64,000 nt of DNA, taken from Chelatococcus composti (GTDB taxonomy: Bacteria; Pseudomonadota; Alphaproteobacteria; Rhizobiales; Beijerinckiaceae). A program made the position numbers and the translations under genes. Every line of letters starts with the position of its first letter. Position 1 is the first letter of the stretch. Shown here in pieces: positions 36,240 to 47,035 of the stretch. Below the pieces are notes generated by a model. It had not been told where the DNA came from, did not search any database, and was given only the letters and a program-made list of their open reading frames with translations. Location: assembly GCF_014201415.1 (NCBI RefSeq), contig NZ_JACHEH010000004.1, forward strand, positions 434,001 to 498,000, written 5' to 3'.

Positions 36240-39206
36240 ATGAACGCTCCCTCCCCCTCCGCTCGCGACTATTCCGAAACGCTGTTCCTGCCGCAGACGT
36301 CGTTCCCGATGCGCGCCGGCCTGCCCGAGCGCGAGCCCCAGATCCTCGCCTACTGGCAGCGCATCGGCCTCTACGAGGCCCTGCGCAAGGCGGGCAAGGG
36401 CCGCCCGCGCTTCGTGCTGCACGATGGTCCTCCCTATGCCAACGGCCACATCCACATCGGTCACGCGCTCAACAAGGTGCTGAAGGACCTCGTCGTGCGC
36501 TCGCAGACCATGCTCGGCTACGACGCCAACTACGTGCCGGGCTGGGACTGCCACGGGCTGCCGATCGAGTGGAAGATCGAGGAGGAATACCGCGCCAAGG
36601 GCCGCAACAAGGACGAGGTGCCGGTCGTCGAGTTCCGCCGCGAGTGCCGCGCCTTCGCCGAGAAGTGGATCAACGTGCAGCGCGAGGAATTCAAGCGCCT
36701 CGGCATCGAGGGCGACTGGGCCAACCCCTATCTCACCATGGCCTACCCGGCCGAGGCACAGATCGCCCGCGAGCTGATGAAATTCGCCGCCACCGGCCAG
36801 CTCTATCGCGGCTCCAAGCCCGTCATGTGGTCGATCGTGGAGCGTACGGCGCTGGCCGAGGCGGAGGTGGAGTATCAGGAGCACACCTCCACCACCATCT
36901 ACGTGAAGTTCCCGGTCAAGGCCGCCTCGGGCAGCCTGCTCGACGGGGCGAGCGTCGTCATCTGGACGACCACGCCCTGGACCATCCCGGGCAACCGCGC
37001 CATCGCCTATTCGGACAGCATCACCTACGGCCTCTACGAGGTCTCTGAGGCGCCGGCCGGCAACTGGGCCGTGAAGGGCGAGCGCTACGTGCTCGCCGAC
37101 AAGCTCGCCGACGAGACGATGAAGGCGGCGCGCGTCCAGCGCTGGCACCGCATCGCTGCCGTCACGCCGAGGGATCTGGCGGGCGTGTTGTGTGCCCATC
37201 CGCTCGCCGGGCAGGGCTATGACTTTGGCGTGCCGCTGCTTGCCGGCGATTTCGTCACCGACGACGCCGGCACGGGCTTCGTGCACATCGCCCCCGGCCA
37301 CGGCGCGGACGACTATAATCTGTGGGTCAACAACAAAGCCGCCTTCGCCGCCGCCGGCACGCCGGACGTGCCGCAGACGGTGGGGCCGGACGGCGCCTAC
37401 TATCCGCACGTGCCGCTCTTCGCCGGCGCCCGGGTGCTCGACGACAAGGGCCGCGAGGGCGACGCCAACGAGCGCGTCATCAAGGCCCTCGTCGAGGCGG
37501 GCAAGCTCGCCGCCCGCGGGCGGCTGAAGCACCAGTATCCCCACTCCTGGCGGTCGAAGGCACCGCTCATCTTCCGCAACACGCCGCAGTGGTTCATCGC
37601 CATGGACAAGCCGCTCGGCGGGCCTGGTGACACGCTGCGCTCGCGCGCGCTCAAGGCGATCGCCGCAACCCAGTGGGTGCCACCGGCCGGCGAGAACCGT
37701 ATCAACGGCATGATCGAGAACCGGCCCGACTGGGTCATCTCGCGCCAGCGCGCCTGGGGCGTGCCGATCACCGTCTTCGTGCGCGAGGACGAGAAAGGCA
37801 ACGTTGTCGAGCTGGCGCCGGGGCCTGATTTCGCCGCCAACGAGGAGCTGTCTGCACGTATTGCCGCCGCCTTCGAGGCCGAGGGGGCGGACGCCTGGTT
37901 CAGCGCCGACCCTCGCCGCTTCCTTGAGGGCCTCGTTCCCGATCCGTCGGCCTTCACGCCGGTGATGGACATCCTCGACGTGTGGTTCGATTCCGGCTCC
38001 ACCCACGCCTTCACGCTCGAGGTTCGCGAGGATCTGAAGACCCGTCGCCGCGTCGACGGCGGGCCGGACCGGGTGATGTATCTCGAGGGATCGGACCAGC
38101 ACCGCGGCTGGTTCCACTCCTCGCTGCTCGAGAGCTGCGGCACGCGCGGACGCGCGCCCTACGACATCGTCGTCACGCACGGCTTCACGCTCGACGAGCA
38201 GGGCCGCAAGATGTCGAAGTCGCTGGGCAACACCGTCGCCCCGCAGGATGTCATCAAGCAGTACGGCGCCGACATCCTGCGCCTGTGGACCGCCTCGGTG
38301 GACTACTGGGACGACCAGCGCATCGGCCCGGAGATCCTCAAGAGCGTCGTCGACCAGTACCGCAAGCTGCGCAACACCATCCGCTGGATGCTGGGCACGC
38401 TGCACCACTTCGACCCGAGTGACCTCGTGCCGACGAACCGCATGCCGGAGCTGGAGCGGCTGATGCTGCACCGGCTCTGCGAGCTCGACGGGGAGGTGCG
38501 CAAGGCCTACGCCACCTACGACTACAAGCGCGTCGTCTCCCTGCTCGCGTCCTTCATGACGTCGGACCTGTCCGCCTTCTATTTCGACGTGCGCAAGGAT
38601 GCGCTCTACTGCGACCCGGCCTCCAGCGTCACACGGCGCAGCGCACTTACCGTCATCGACCAGCTCTTCCGTTGCGTCGTGACGTGGCTCGCGCCGGTGC
38701 TCGTCTTCACGGCGGAGGAGGCCTGGCTCGCGCGCTTCGGCGAGGAGTCGGGCTCGGTGCATCTCCAGCAGTTCCCCATCATCCCGCCCGAGTGGCGCAA
38801 CGACGAGCTTGCCGCGCGCTGGACGCGTATCCGGCGGGTCCGCCGTGTCGTCACCGGCGCACTCGAGATCGAGCGGGCGCAGAAGCGCATCGGCTCGAGC
38901 CTCGAGGCCGCGCCCGTCGTGTATGTCGCGGATGCCGAGCTGCGCGGCCTGCTGGCCGGCGTCGACTTCGCCGAGATCTGCATCACCTCCGCCATCACCG
39001 TCACCGACGGCGAGGGCCCGGCCGAAGCGTTCCGGCTCGACGACGTGCAGGGTGTCGCTGTGGTGCCGGCGAAGGCCGAGGGGCGCAAGTGCGCCCGCTC
39101 GTGGAAGATCTCGCCCGATGTCGGCAAGGATGCCGACTACCCGGACGTGACCCCGCGCGATGCGGCGGCGCTGCGCGAGTGGGATGCCCGCCACAAGGCT
39201 GCCTGA
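36240..39206 (+). CDS. ileS: Isoleucine--tRNA ligase
   Basis: 988 residues from ATG 36240; the open frame begins further upstream (36126) but that part is a leader. Class Ia synthetase with the H-I-G-H motif at residues 72-75 ([15 protein letters not shown]) and K-M-S-K-S at 657-661 ([10 protein letters not shown]). The editing domain motif lies in [17 protein letters not shown]. The usual C-terminal zinc-binding cysteines are reduced: the last domain has only K-C-A-R-S-W-K, as in other alphaproteobacteria. A GC-rich palindrome (GGGCCCGCGCGGGCCC) lies about 80 bases before the start; I see no T-box. lspA follows three bases after the stop. Confidence 0.97.
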   Translation: MNAPSPSARDYSETLFLPQTSFPMRAGLPEREPQILAYWQRIGLYEALRKAGKGRPRFVLHDGPPYANGHIHIGHALNKVLKDLVVRSQTMLGYDANYVPGWDCHGLPIEWKIEEEYRAKGRNKDEVPVVEFRRECRAFAEKWINVQREEFKRLGIEGDWANPYLTMAYPAEAQIARELMKFAATGQLYRGSKPVMWSIVERTALAEAEVEYQEHTSTTIYVKFPVKAASGSLLDGASVVIWTTTPWTIPGNRAIAYSDSITYGLYEVSEAPAGNWAVKGERYVLADKLADETMKAARVQRWHRIAAVTPRDLAGVLCAHPLAGQGYDFGVPLLAGDFVTDDAGTGFVHIAPGHGADDYNLWVNNKAAFAAAGTPDVPQTVGPDGAYYPHVPLFAGARVLDDKGREGDANERVIKALVEAGKLAARGRLKHQYPHSWRSKAPLIFRNTPQWFIAMDKPLGGPGDTLRSRALKAIAATQWVPPAGENRINGMIENRPDWVISRQRAWGVPITVFVREDEKGNVVELAPGPDFAANEELSARIAAAFEAEGADAWFSADPRRFLEGLVPDPSAFTPVMDILDVWFDSGSTHAFTLEVREDLKTRRRVDGGPDRVMYLEGSDQHRGWFHSSLLESCGTRGRAPYDIVVTHGFTLDEQGRKMSKSLGNTVAPQDVIKQYGADILRLWTASVDYWDDQRIGPEILKSVVDQYRKLRNTIRWMLGTLHHFDPSDLVPTNRMPELERLMLHRLCELDGEVRKAYATYDYKRVVSLLASFMTSDLSAFYFDVRKDALYCDPASSVTRRSALTVIDQLFRCVVTWLAPVLVFTAEEAWLARFGEESGSVHLQQFPIIPPEWRNDELAARWTRIRRVRRVVTGALEIERAQKRIGSSLEAAPVVYVADAELRGLLAGVDFAEICITSAITVTDGEGPAEAFRLDDVQGVAVVPAKAEGRKCARSWKISPDVGKDADYPDVTPRDAAALREWDARHKAA

Positions 39207-39209
39207 CGC

Positions 39210-39704
39210 ATGACGCCCGCCCGGCTCGGTTTCCTCGTCGCGGTTCTCACCCTCGCGCTCGACCAAGCGACGAAGCTCTGGCTCTACTTCGTCGCCGAGA
39301 TCACGACCTGGACCGAGCCGGTCGCGCTCACGCCCTTCATGTCCCTGACGCTTGTCTGGAACCGGGGCATTTCCTACGGCCTCTTCCAGCAATCGAGCGA
39401 GACAGGACGCTGGGCGCTGATCGTCCTGTCCTTCGCGGCGGCGGTTGGCCTGTCGGTCTGGCTCGCGCGCAGCGCGCACCAGGTGGTGGCCGTGGGGCTC
39501 GGCCTCCTCATCGGCGGGGCCGTCGGCAATGCCATCGACAGGCTCCTCTACGGCGCGGTGCTCGACTTCGTGCACCTGCACGCCGGCTCCTTCAGCTGGT
39601 ACGTCTTCAATGTCGCTGATGCTGCCATCGTTGCGGGGGTAGGGCTCCTTCTGTATGACTCCTTCGTCCTCGAGCGCAGGCGCTCGGCCGCCCCGCGCGG
39701 CTGA
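39210..39704 (+). CDS. lspA: Lipoprotein signal peptidase (signal peptidase II)
   Basis: 164 residues, four membrane helices. LspA cleaves the signal peptide of prolipoproteins at the lipid-modified cysteine in the inner membrane. The family boxes are LALDQATKLWL, WNRGISYGLF, the G-G-A-V-G-N-A-I-D-R box (102-111), and the catalytic aspartates Asp119 in V-L-D-F and Asp137 in N-V-A-D. The gene follows ileS by three bases, so the two form an operon, a common order in alphaproteobacteria. The secreted Pro-rich protein gene comes next. Confidence 0.96.
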   Translation: MTPARLGFLVAVLTLALDQATKLWLYFVAEITTWTEPVALTPFMSLTLVWNRGISYGLFQQSSETGRWALIVLSFAAAVGLSVWLARSAHQVVAVGLGLLIGGAVGNAIDRLLYGAVLDFVHLHAGSFSWYVFNVADAAIVAGVGLLLYDSFVLERRRSAAPRG

Positions 39705-39805
39705 GGCCCGGCCAGCGGCGGCGTGGCGCCTCACAATCGCCGCACCGATCGTCGAAACGTGGCGTACCGGCCGGAGGAAGCCGGTGTTGTTGATGGGATA
39801 GGATC

Positions 39806-40525
39806 ATGACGCGAAACGACGTGACGTCCGGCCTCGTTAAGCCCGGCTTCATGAGGGCGGGGCTCCTGGCCGCCATCGCCGCCTTCGCGTTTGCCCTCGC
39901 CTACCCGGGGCCGGCGCAGGCGCAGGAAGAAAGCGGCGTCTTCATGAAGAACCTGCTCGGCTCCCTCGGCATCATCGAGGGCGAGCAGGACGCCATCATC
40001 TACCGCGAGCGCCCGCCCCTCGTTGTGCCGCCGTCCACGAGCACACTGCCGCCGCCGCGCGACAGCGAGCGGCTGACCGCCAACCCCGCCTGGCCGAAGG
40101 ACCCCGACGTCGCCAAGGCGCGCGAGGCCGCTGCTGCCGCGCGCCGTCCGGTGCCCGTGCGCAACGACCAGATGGTGTCGCAGGGCGCCCGCATGTCGAA
40201 CCAGGAGCTGCTGGCCGTGCGCGGACGCGGCCCCAACAGTGCCCCCGGGCCGATCGCGAACCCGTGCTATGGCGACAACTGCCGCGAGACGCACTGGGTG
40301 AACCCGGACCAGCTGCGCTATTCCAACGGTCGCGACCCCGACGCCCCGCCCATCGCCTACGGCAAGGAGCCGCAGCGCCAGGCGCTGACAGAGCCGCCGC
40401 CCGGCTATCGCCTGCCCTCGCCCGAGGCGCCCATCGGCAAGGCTGAGCGCGCCCCGGCCACGTCGGCGCCCGAGGATGGCGATCCGCGCGGCTTCATCAA
40501 TCAGGAAGCGCGCCGCAACAGATGA
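39806..40525 (+). CDS. Secreted Pro-rich protein, possibly DUF3035/BamF-like
   Basis: 239 residues. The N-terminus is a signal peptide ([18 protein letters not shown] core; AQA cleavage before QEESG), without a lipobox cysteine. The mature protein starts with GVFMKNLLGSLGIIEGEQDA and then YRERPPLVVPPSTSTLPPPR, which resembles the R-x-P-L-V-V-P-P...L-P-P-P element of DUF3035 (BamF) outer-membrane assembly proteins. The middle has NPCYGDNCRETHWVNPDQL with two close cysteines, and the rest is Pro/Ala/Arg-rich and probably disordered. It sits between lspA and the M16 peptidase pair in a typical Rhizobiales order. The DUF3035 link is a visual resemblance only. Confidence 0.7.
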   Translation: MTRNDVTSGLVKPGFMRAGLLAAIAAFAFALAYPGPAQAQEESGVFMKNLLGSLGIIEGEQDAIIYRERPPLVVPPSTSTLPPPRDSERLTANPAWPKDPDVAKAREAAAAARRPVPVRNDQMVSQGARMSNQELLAVRGRGPNSAPGPIANPCYGDNCRETHWVNPDQLRYSNGRDPDAPPIAYGKEPQRQALTEPPPGYRLPSPEAPIGKAERAPATSAPEDGDPRGFINQEARRNR

Positions 40526-40683
40526 CAAGAGCCTTCCGGCAACCTATCTCCTGAGCGCAGGCTGCGTGTGGCCGGCGCCAGCAGATTCCCGGGTTGCCAC
40601 CGGTCCTGCCGCGCCGGCTGTCGACGCAGCCGGCGCTTTGCATTTCAAATGCCGCCCGTCCCGCCGTCCGACCGGAACACACC

Positions 40684-42012
40684 ATGACCCACACCCCTCC
40701 CGCCGACCTCACGCCCACCGCAACCCGGCACCAGGCGCCAGAGGGGGCAGCGGCGCAGACGCATACCTTCCGGCTCGACAACGGGCTCGACGTGGTCGTC
40801 ATCCCGGACCGGCGGGTGCCTGTGGTCACGCACATGGTCTGGTATCGCAACGGCTCGGCCGACGATCCGCCCGGCAAGTCCGGCATCGCCCACTTCCTCG
40901 AGCACCTGATGTTCAAGGGCACGGCGAAGCACCCTGCCGGCGAGTTCTCCAAGGTCGTCGCAGCCCTCGGCGGCCAGGAAAACGCCTTCACCTCCTACGA
41001 CTACACGGCCTATTTCCAGCGCGTCGCCAAGGAGCATCTCGGCACGATGATGGAGTTCGAGGCCGACCGCATGACGGGCCTCGTGCTGACTGACGACGTC
41101 GTCGCGCCCGAGCGTGACGTGGTGCTGGAGGAGCGGCGCATGCGCGTCGAGACTGACCCGGCCGCCCAGCTCAGCGAGGCGATGGAAGCGGCGCTCTACG
41201 TTCATCACCCCTACGGCACGCCCATCATCGGCTGGATGCATGAGATCGAGGGCCTGAGCCGCGACGACGCGCTCGCCTATTACGAGCGCTTCTACACGCC
41301 CGAGAACGCCATTCTCGTCGTGGCCGGCGACGTCGAGCCGGAGGAGGTGCGGGCCCTCGCCGAGAAGACCTACGGCAAGGTCAAGTCGCGCGGTGCCCGG
41401 CCGGAGCGTTCGCGCCCGCGCGAGCCGGAACCACGCGCCCTGCGCAAGGTGACGGTGGCCGACCCCAAGGTGGAGCAGCCCTATGTGCAGCGGGCCTATC
41501 TCGTGCCCTCAGCCCGCACGCAGACGGGCAACGAGGCCTATGCGCTCGACGTGCTCGCCGAGGTCCTCGGCGGCGGCGCCACCTCGGTGCTCTACCGCGA
41601 ACTCGTGATGAAGCGCGACATCGCGGTCTCCGCCGGGGCCTACTACCTGTCCGGGATGCTGGATGACAGCCGCTTCCTCGCCTACGCCGTGCCCAAGCCC
41701 GGCATCACCCTCGACGCACTCGACGAGGCGATCGACGCCGTCATCGCCGATTTCCTCGCCCGCGGCGTCGAGCCGGCCGAGCTCGCCAGCGCCAAGACCC
41801 GCCTCATCGCCGAGATGGTCTACGCTGCCGACAACCAGGCTCACCTCGCCCGCATCTACGGCGCGGCGCTCGCCGTTGGCGAGACGGTGGAGGAGGTCGA
41901 GGCCTGGCCGGGCCGCATCGAGGCCGTGACGGCCGAGGATGTCGTGGAAGCGGGCCGCCGCTTCCTCGTGGCCCGCCGTGCCGTCATCGGCCACCTCGCG
42001 CACGCCGACTGA
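40684..42012 (+). CDS. M16 zinc metallopeptidase, catalytic subunit
   Basis: 442 residues from ATG 40684. The inverted zinc motif H-F-L-E-H is at residues 70-74 (His70, Glu73 and His74), with a third ligand likely among the glutamates of DVVLEERRM (149/150). TYGKVKSRGARPE and KVTVADPKVEQPYVQRAYL lie before the second M16 domain (ALDVLAEVLGGGATSVLYREL). The M16 pitrilysin/processing-peptidase fold cuts small or unfolded polypeptides. No signal peptide is evident, so location is uncertain. It is paired with the next gene, a catalytically inactive homologue, in a PqqL/YmxG-like tandem. Confidence 0.92.
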   Translation: MTHTPPADLTPTATRHQAPEGAAAQTHTFRLDNGLDVVVIPDRRVPVVTHMVWYRNGSADDPPGKSGIAHFLEHLMFKGTAKHPAGEFSKVVAALGGQENAFTSYDYTAYFQRVAKEHLGTMMEFEADRMTGLVLTDDVVAPERDVVLEERRMRVETDPAAQLSEAMEAALYVHHPYGTPIIGWMHEIEGLSRDDALAYYERFYTPENAILVVAGDVEPEEVRALAEKTYGKVKSRGARPERSRPREPEPRALRKVTVADPKVEQPYVQRAYLVPSARTQTGNEAYALDVLAEVLGGGATSVLYRELVMKRDIAVSAGAYYLSGMLDDSRFLAYAVPKPGITLDALDEAIDAVIADFLARGVEPAELASAKTRLIAEMVYAADNQAHLARIYGAALAVGETVEEVEAWPGRIEAVTAEDVVEAGRRFLVARRAVIGHLAHAD

Positions 42013-42052
42013 TCTCCGCTTCCGCTCCCCGCCCTTCCCGACTGGAGCCACC

Positions 42053-43345
42053 ATGACAACGAGCGCCGCCACGAAGACCGCCGAACAGCCCTACCGTGCC
42101 TCCCACCGCGTGCAGCGCGTGGTGTCGCCGGGCGGCATCGAGGCCTGGCTGGTCGAGGAGCATGCCGTGCCGCTGGTGGCGCTCGAGTTCGCCTTCCTCG
42201 GCGGCACGACCCAGGACGCGCCGGGCAAGGGCGGCACGGCGACAATGCTCGCCGGCCTGCTCGACGAGGGGGCGGGCCCGCACGACTCGGCCGCCTTCCA
42301 GCAGATGCTGGCAGACCGGGCCATCGAGCTGCATTTCTTCGCCGACCGTGACAGCCTGCGCGGCTCGCTGAAAACCTTGCGCCGCCATGCGGACGAGGCC
42401 TTCGATCTCCTGAGGCTCGCTGTGAACGAGCCGCGCTTCGACGCCGATGCCATCGCCCGCGTCAGGGCGCAGGTCGAGGCGGGCCTGCGCCATGTCCTGA
42501 AGGATCCCGACGCGGTTGCGCGGGAGCAGTTCTTCCGCCACGCCTTCCCGGATCATCCCTACGGGCGCCCGCCGCAGGGCACGCTCGCGGAGGTGCCGGC
42601 CATCGCGCGCGAGGATCTCGTGGCCATGCACCGCGCGACCATGGCCCGCTCCAACCTCTTCGTCGCCGCGGTGGGTGCGATCGACGGCGCGACCCTCGCG
42701 GCGCGTCTCGACGACATCTTCGGTACGCTGCCCGCCACCGCGGGAATCGCGCAGCCGGCCGAAGTCGTGCCGGCGACCGCCGATGCGCCCGTCGTGGTCG
42801 ACATCGACGTGCCGCAGTCGGTGATCCGCTTTGGCGGGCCCGGCATCGCGCGCCTCGATGACGACTACCTGCCCGCCTACGTGCTCAACCACATTCTCGG
42901 CGGCGGCTCCTTCACCTCGCGCCTTTTCCAGGAAGTGCGCGAGAAGCGCGGCCTCGCCTACAGCGTCCACACCTCCCTTCTGCCGCTGCGCAGCAGCGCC
43001 CTCTTCGGCGGCTCCACCGCAACGAAGAACGAGCGCGCCGCCGAATCGCTCTCCGTCATCCGCGCCGAGATCGCCGACCTGCTCGCGAAGGGGCCGAGCG
43101 AGGACGAGCTGGCGAAGGCCAGGCAGTTCCTCATCGGCTCCTATGCGCTGCATTTCGACACCTCCGCCAAGATCGCGCGGCAGCTGCTGCAGATCTCCAT
43201 GGATGGACTCGGCATCGACTACATCGACCGGCGCAACGACCTCGTCGCAGCCGTGACCATGGCGGACGTGCGGCGCGCGGCGGAGCGGCTGTTTGCGGAT
43301 AACAGGATGCTCGTCGTCGCTGCGGGCCGGCCCGAGGGGCTGTGA
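42053..43345 (+). CDS. M16 peptidase homologue, non-catalytic partner
   Basis: 430 residues from ATG 42053, with GGAG at 6 nt. It shares the two-domain M16 fold (AWLVEEHAVPLVALEFAFLGG; NHILGGGSFTSRLFQEVREK RGLAYSVHT in the second domain) but lacks the H-x-x-E-H zinc motif: the aligned stretch reads ATMLAGLLDEGAGPH. Such partners form a heterodimer with the catalytic subunit, in this case the gene 40 bases upstream. The GGSFTSRLFQEVREKRGLAY box is typical of the inactive or regulatory member. No obvious signal peptide. Confidence 0.9.
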   Translation: MTTSAATKTAEQPYRASHRVQRVVSPGGIEAWLVEEHAVPLVALEFAFLGGTTQDAPGKGGTATMLAGLLDEGAGPHDSAAFQQMLADRAIELHFFADRDSLRGSLKTLRRHADEAFDLLRLAVNEPRFDADAIARVRAQVEAGLRHVLKDPDAVAREQFFRHAFPDHPYGRPPQGTLAEVPAIAREDLVAMHRATMARSNLFVAAVGAIDGATLAARLDDIFGTLPATAGIAQPAEVVPATADAPVVVDIDVPQSVIRFGGPGIARLDDDYLPAYVLNHILGGGSFTSRLFQEVREKRGLAYSVHTSLLPLRSSALFGGSTATKNERAAESLSVIRAEIADLLAKGPSEDELAKARQFLIGSYALHFDTSAKIARQLLQISMDGLGIDYIDRRNDLVAAVTMADVRRAAERLFADNRMLVVAAGRPEGL

Positions 43346-43482
43346 GCGGGCGGCCGGCGGCGCGGGCCATGGTAGCCGCACGCCTCCGGGCACATTATCG
43401 TCGCCTTCATGCCTGATGAGTCTTGCCGGGTCTCCGTCGCCCGGACGACCTGTCCCGAGAGCCGATTGAAAAGAGGCCTCCG

Positions 43483-44808
43483 ATGACCTTCACGCAGTCG
43501 ATCGATCTTGTCCGCGCCGCCACCATCGGCGGTGACGGCCTGCCGGACACCGCCATCGATGCCGCCCTCTCCGCCGTCGAAACGGCTGCTGGCCGCCTCG
43601 CCAGCGAGCATCGGGCCGGCGCGCTGCCGCTCCTCTCCGTGCCGGGAGAGACCGGCGACCTCGCCGCGATCCGCGAAGCCGGCGCGCGGCTGGCCGATGG
43701 AGCGAGCGACGTCGTCATCCTGGGCACCGGGGGCTCCAGCCTCGGCGGGCAGACGCTCGCCCAGCTCGCCGACTATGCCGTGCCGGGTCTCGGGCGCTTT
43801 GCGGACAAGCCGCGCATCCACTTCCTCGACAATCTCGACCCGCTGACCTTCGGCAGCCTCCTGGAGCGCCTGCCCCTCGAGACGACGCGCTTTGCCGCCA
43901 TCTCCAAGTCCGGCGGCACGGGCGAGACGCTGCTGCAGACCATGGCCGTTCTCTCCGCGCTCGACCGCGCCGGGCTGCGTTCGAAGGTCAGCACCATGTT
44001 CGTGGGCCTGTCGGAGCCACAGGTGGACGGCGGCAAGCGCAACGCCCTGCGAGCCCTGCTGGAGCCGGAGGGTGTCCCCTTCCTCGAGCATCACACCGGC
44101 ATCGGCGGACGCTATTCGGTGCTGACCAACGTCGGCCTGCTGCCTGCAGCGGTCCTCGGCCTCGACATCGCCGCCATCCGGGCCGGCGCGGCGGAGGTGG
44201 TGGCGCCCTTCATCTCGGGCGGCGACGTGCGCGAGGCGCCGAGCGCCATCGGCGCGGCAGTCAACATGGCGGCGACACTGGAAGGCAGGGCTATCGCCGT
44301 CTTCATGGGCTATTCGGACCGTCTGGAGCGTTTCGCCCGCTGGTGGGTGCAGCTGTGGGCGGAGAGCCTCGGCAAGGACGGCAAGGGAACGCAGCCTGTC
44401 GCCGCGCTCGGGCCCGTTGACCAGCACAGCCAGCAGCAGCTCTACCTCGCCGGGCCGAAGGACAAGCTCTTCACCGTCGTCACCACTGCCGCGCGCGGCC
44501 GGGGGCCAAAGATCGACGCCGCACTCGCCGAGCGGGCCGGCCAGGCGGATTTCGGCGGCAAGACCATTGGCGACCTCGTGGCGGCGCAGGGGCTCGCCAT
44601 GATAGACACCTTCGCGCGCAACGGCTGCCCGGTGCGCCACATCCATGTCGACCGCATTGACGAGCGCACCATGGGCGCGCTGCTCATGCACTTCATGCTG
44701 GAGACGATCCTGACCGGCTTCGCGCTCGGCGTGGATCCGTTTGACCAGCCGGCCGTGGAGGAGGCGAAGATCCTCGCCAAGCGCTATCTCGCTGAAGGGC
44801 GCGGCTGA
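43483..44808 (+). CDS. pgi: Glucose-6-phosphate isomerase
   Basis: 441 residues from ATG 43483 (AGAGG at 6 nt). Pgi interconverts glucose- and fructose-6-phosphate. The sugar-binding signatures are VVILGTGGSSLGGQTLAQL, FAAISKSGGTGETLLQTMAV, and GPVDQHSQQQLYLAGPKDK near the C-terminus; WWVQLWAESLGKDGKG matches the family signature region. It is about 100 residues shorter than the E. coli enzyme (549), with the N-terminal part cut back, as in some other alphaproteobacterial forms. mutL starts 45 bases after it on the same strand. Confidence 0.9.
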   Translation: MTFTQSIDLVRAATIGGDGLPDTAIDAALSAVETAAGRLASEHRAGALPLLSVPGETGDLAAIREAGARLADGASDVVILGTGGSSLGGQTLAQLADYAVPGLGRFADKPRIHFLDNLDPLTFGSLLERLPLETTRFAAISKSGGTGETLLQTMAVLSALDRAGLRSKVSTMFVGLSEPQVDGGKRNALRALLEPEGVPFLEHHTGIGGRYSVLTNVGLLPAAVLGLDIAAIRAGAAEVVAPFISGGDVREAPSAIGAAVNMAATLEGRAIAVFMGYSDRLERFARWWVQLWAESLGKDGKGTQPVAALGPVDQHSQQQLYLAGPKDKLFTVVTTAARGRGPKIDAALAERAGQADFGGKTIGDLVAAQGLAMIDTFARNGCPVRHIHVDRIDERTMGALLMHFMLETILTGFALGVDPFDQPAVEEAKILAKRYLAEGRG

Positions 44809-44853
44809 GGCCTCCGCCTGCCGCATCAAGCCCCGCGTTATACGGATCGACCC

Positions 44854-46689
44854 ATGGCGGTGCGCCGTCTCGACCCTGTCCTGATCGACCGCATTGCCGC
44901 CGGCGAGGTGATAGAGCGGCCGGCGGCAGCCGTGAAGGAGCTCGTCGAGAACGCGCTCGATGCCGGCGCGACAACCATAGAGGTCGTGATCGAGGCCGGC
45001 GGCCGGCGCCTCATCCGCGTCAGTGACGACGGCACCGGCATGACGCGCGAGGATCTTTCGCTCGCCGTCGAGCGTCACGCTACCTCCAAGCTGCCAACCG
45101 GCGACCTTTTCGCCATCGCAACGCTCGGCTTCCGCGGCGAGGCCCTGCCCTCCATCGGCGCGGTGGCGCGTCTGTCGATCACGACGCGCCATCCGGATGA
45201 GCCGCACGGCTGGGAAATCGTGGTTGACGGGGGCGTCAAGCACGAGCCGCGGCCCGCTGCGGCGGTGCGCGGCACGCGCGTGGAGGTGACGGACCTGTTC
45301 GCCGCCACGCCGGCGCGCCTCAAGTTCCTGAAGACCGACAGGGCGGAGGCCCAGGCGGTGGCGGAGGCGGTGAAGCGCCTCGCCATGGCCCACCCCGATG
45401 TGCGCTTCGTCCTGGCCGGCGACAATCTCTCGCCGCTCGACCTGCCGGCGGAGGGGGACGACCAGGAGGCGCTGCTGAGGCGCATCACACGCCTCATCGG
45501 CCCCGATTTCGCGCCCAACGCCCTGCCCGTTTCCGCGAGCCGCGAGGGCATCGATCTCGAGGGCTTTATCGGCCTGCCGACCTATCATCGCGGCACGGCG
45601 GCGCAGATCCACACCACGGTCAACGGCCGCCCGGTGCGCGACAAGCTCATCCTGGGCGCCATACGCGCCGCCTATATGGATTTTCTGCCAAGAGACAGGC
45701 ACCCGGCGCTGGCGCTCGCCATCAGCTGCGATCCGCGGGTCGTCGATGTCAATGTGCACCCGGCCAAGACGGAGGTGCGCTTCCGCGACGGCGGGCTCGT
45801 GCGCGGCCTCGTCGTCGGCGCCCTCAAGGAGGCGCTGACGCGCGCCGGCCACCGGGTGACAACCACCGGGGGGCTGCGGACGCTGGAAGCGGCGCGGCCA
45901 GCCTTTGCCCTTCCATCCGCTGCGCCGACGCCGGGCGCTCTCGCCTCCCCCACGCCGCGACTGCGTGCGCCCGCCGACGGTGCCTGGCGGGACTGGCAGG
46001 CGCCCCTCTCCGGGCTCGACGAACCACGGCAGTCGACACTGGACGGTATCGCGGTTCCCTCTGCCGACGCGCGGGCTGGCGTCGACGAACCGGATGCGGA
46101 CGCGCTTGCCCAGCCGCTCGGCGCCGCCCGCGCGCAGGTGCACGAGAACTACATCATCGCACAGACGCAGGACGGCATCGTCATCGTCGATCAACACGCG
46201 GCGCATGAGCGGCTCGTCTACGAGCGGCTGAAGCGCGAGCGCGCCGCAACGGGGATCACGCGCCAGATGCTTCTCATCCCTGAGATCGTCGAGCTCGATC
46301 CCGTCGAGGCAGACCGTCTGCTTGCCCACGCGGAGACGCTCGAGGCGCTGGGCCTCGTTATCGAGGGCTTCGGGTCTGGCGCCGTGGCCGTGCGGGAGGT
46401 GCCCGCCGCGCTCGCGGGCGGCGCCATCAAGCCCCTCGTCCGCGACGTTGCCGATGCTCTCGCGGAATGGGGCGACGCCCGCGCGCTGGAGGAACGTCTC
46501 GATCACGTGCTTGCAACCATGGCCTGCCACGGCTCCGTGCGCTCGGGCCGCAGGCTCCGCCCCGAAGAGATGAATGCACTGCTGCGCGAGATGGAGGCGA
46601 CCCCGCACTCGGGCCAGTGCAACCACGGCCGGCCGACCTATGTCGAGCTCAAGCTGGCCGATATCGAGCGTCTCTTCGGCCGTCGCTGA
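44854..46689 (+). CDS. mutL: DNA mismatch repair protein MutL
   Basis: 611 residues. The N-terminal GHKL ATPase has [26 protein letters not shown], and [12 protein letters not shown]; the linker (about 330-420) is Ala/Pro-rich and variable. The C-terminal domain carries the endonuclease motif D-Q-H-A-x2-E-x4-E ([12 protein letters not shown] from Asp446), plus A-C-H-G-S-V-R-S-G and C-N-H-G-R-P-T. MutL links MutS to excision; the motif implies that it nicks DNA itself, as in bacteria without MutH. A clear terminator follows at 46761. Confidence 0.96.
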   Translation: MAVRRLDPVLIDRIAAGEVIERPAAAVKELVENALDAGATTIEVVIEAGGRRLIRVSDDGTGMTREDLSLAVERHATSKLPTGDLFAIATLGFRGEALPSIGAVARLSITTRHPDEPHGWEIVVDGGVKHEPRPAAAVRGTRVEVTDLFAATPARLKFLKTDRAEAQAVAEAVKRLAMAHPDVRFVLAGDNLSPLDLPAEGDDQEALLRRITRLIGPDFAPNALPVSASREGIDLEGFIGLPTYHRGTAAQIHTTVNGRPVRDKLILGAIRAAYMDFLPRDRHPALALAISCDPRVVDVNVHPAKTEVRFRDGGLVRGLVVGALKEALTRAGHRVTTTGGLRTLEAARPAFALPSAAPTPGALASPTPRLRAPADGAWRDWQAPLSGLDEPRQSTLDGIAVPSADARAGVDEPDADALAQPLGAARAQVHENYIIAQTQDGIVIVDQHAAHERLVYERLKRERAATGITRQMLLIPEIVELDPVEADRLLAHAETLEALGLVIEGFGSGAVAVREVPAALAGGAIKPLVRDVADALAEWGDARALEERLDHVLATMACHGSVRSGRRLRPEEMNALLREMEATPHSGQCNHGRPTYVELKLADIERLFGRR

Positions 46690-47035
46690 CCGGCACCCGC
46701 CCCGCCGACCACGACGGGCCGCAACCTCTGCCCGTCAGCACCGTTGAAGCGCCGGCGCATGCGGGCCGTGCCCGCCTTTTTTCCGGCCGCCCTGCCCTGG
46801 CGATCTTTCACCGGGCCCGGTTCTCTGGTGCGCAACATTCCAAAGACAGAAACAATACATTTCGCGATTGATCACGATTAGTATCTAGACAAAATATATC
46901 ACGTTGCTATTTTCCGCACCGCAACGCACACCTGATCACCGGAAGAATCATATAGATATTATTACTCCATTTTTCTTCATGTGCTTCTGAAATTTCATTT
47001 CTATACCAAGATCTGTACGAACAAAGGAATTTGTC
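46690..47035. other. 346-base gap between mutL and the repeat protein
   Basis: The first part holds the mutL terminator (46761-46782). From about 46840 the DNA turns AT-rich (AACAATACATTTCGCGATTG; ATATAGATATTATTACTCC), in clear contrast to the flanking GC-rich genes. It should contain the promoter of the repeat protein. An AAAGGA site lies 7 nt before its ATG at 47036. I see no other gene in the gap. Confidence 0.65.
46761..46782 (+). terminator. Intrinsic terminator of mutL
   Basis: GCGGGC (46761-46766) and GCCCGC (46770-46775) pair around a CGT loop, followed by CTTTTTT. It lies 71 bases after the mutL stop. Confidence 0.88.

Noticed and set aside
36096-39734. A 1212-codon open frame on the minus strand
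   Set aside because: It is antisense to ileS and lspA, has a composition of charged and Gly/Arg residues without any family motif, and is a by-product of high GC content.
43219-46626. A 1135-codon open frame on the minus strand
   Set aside because: Antisense to pgi and mutL, both certain genes; no motifs or ribosome site.
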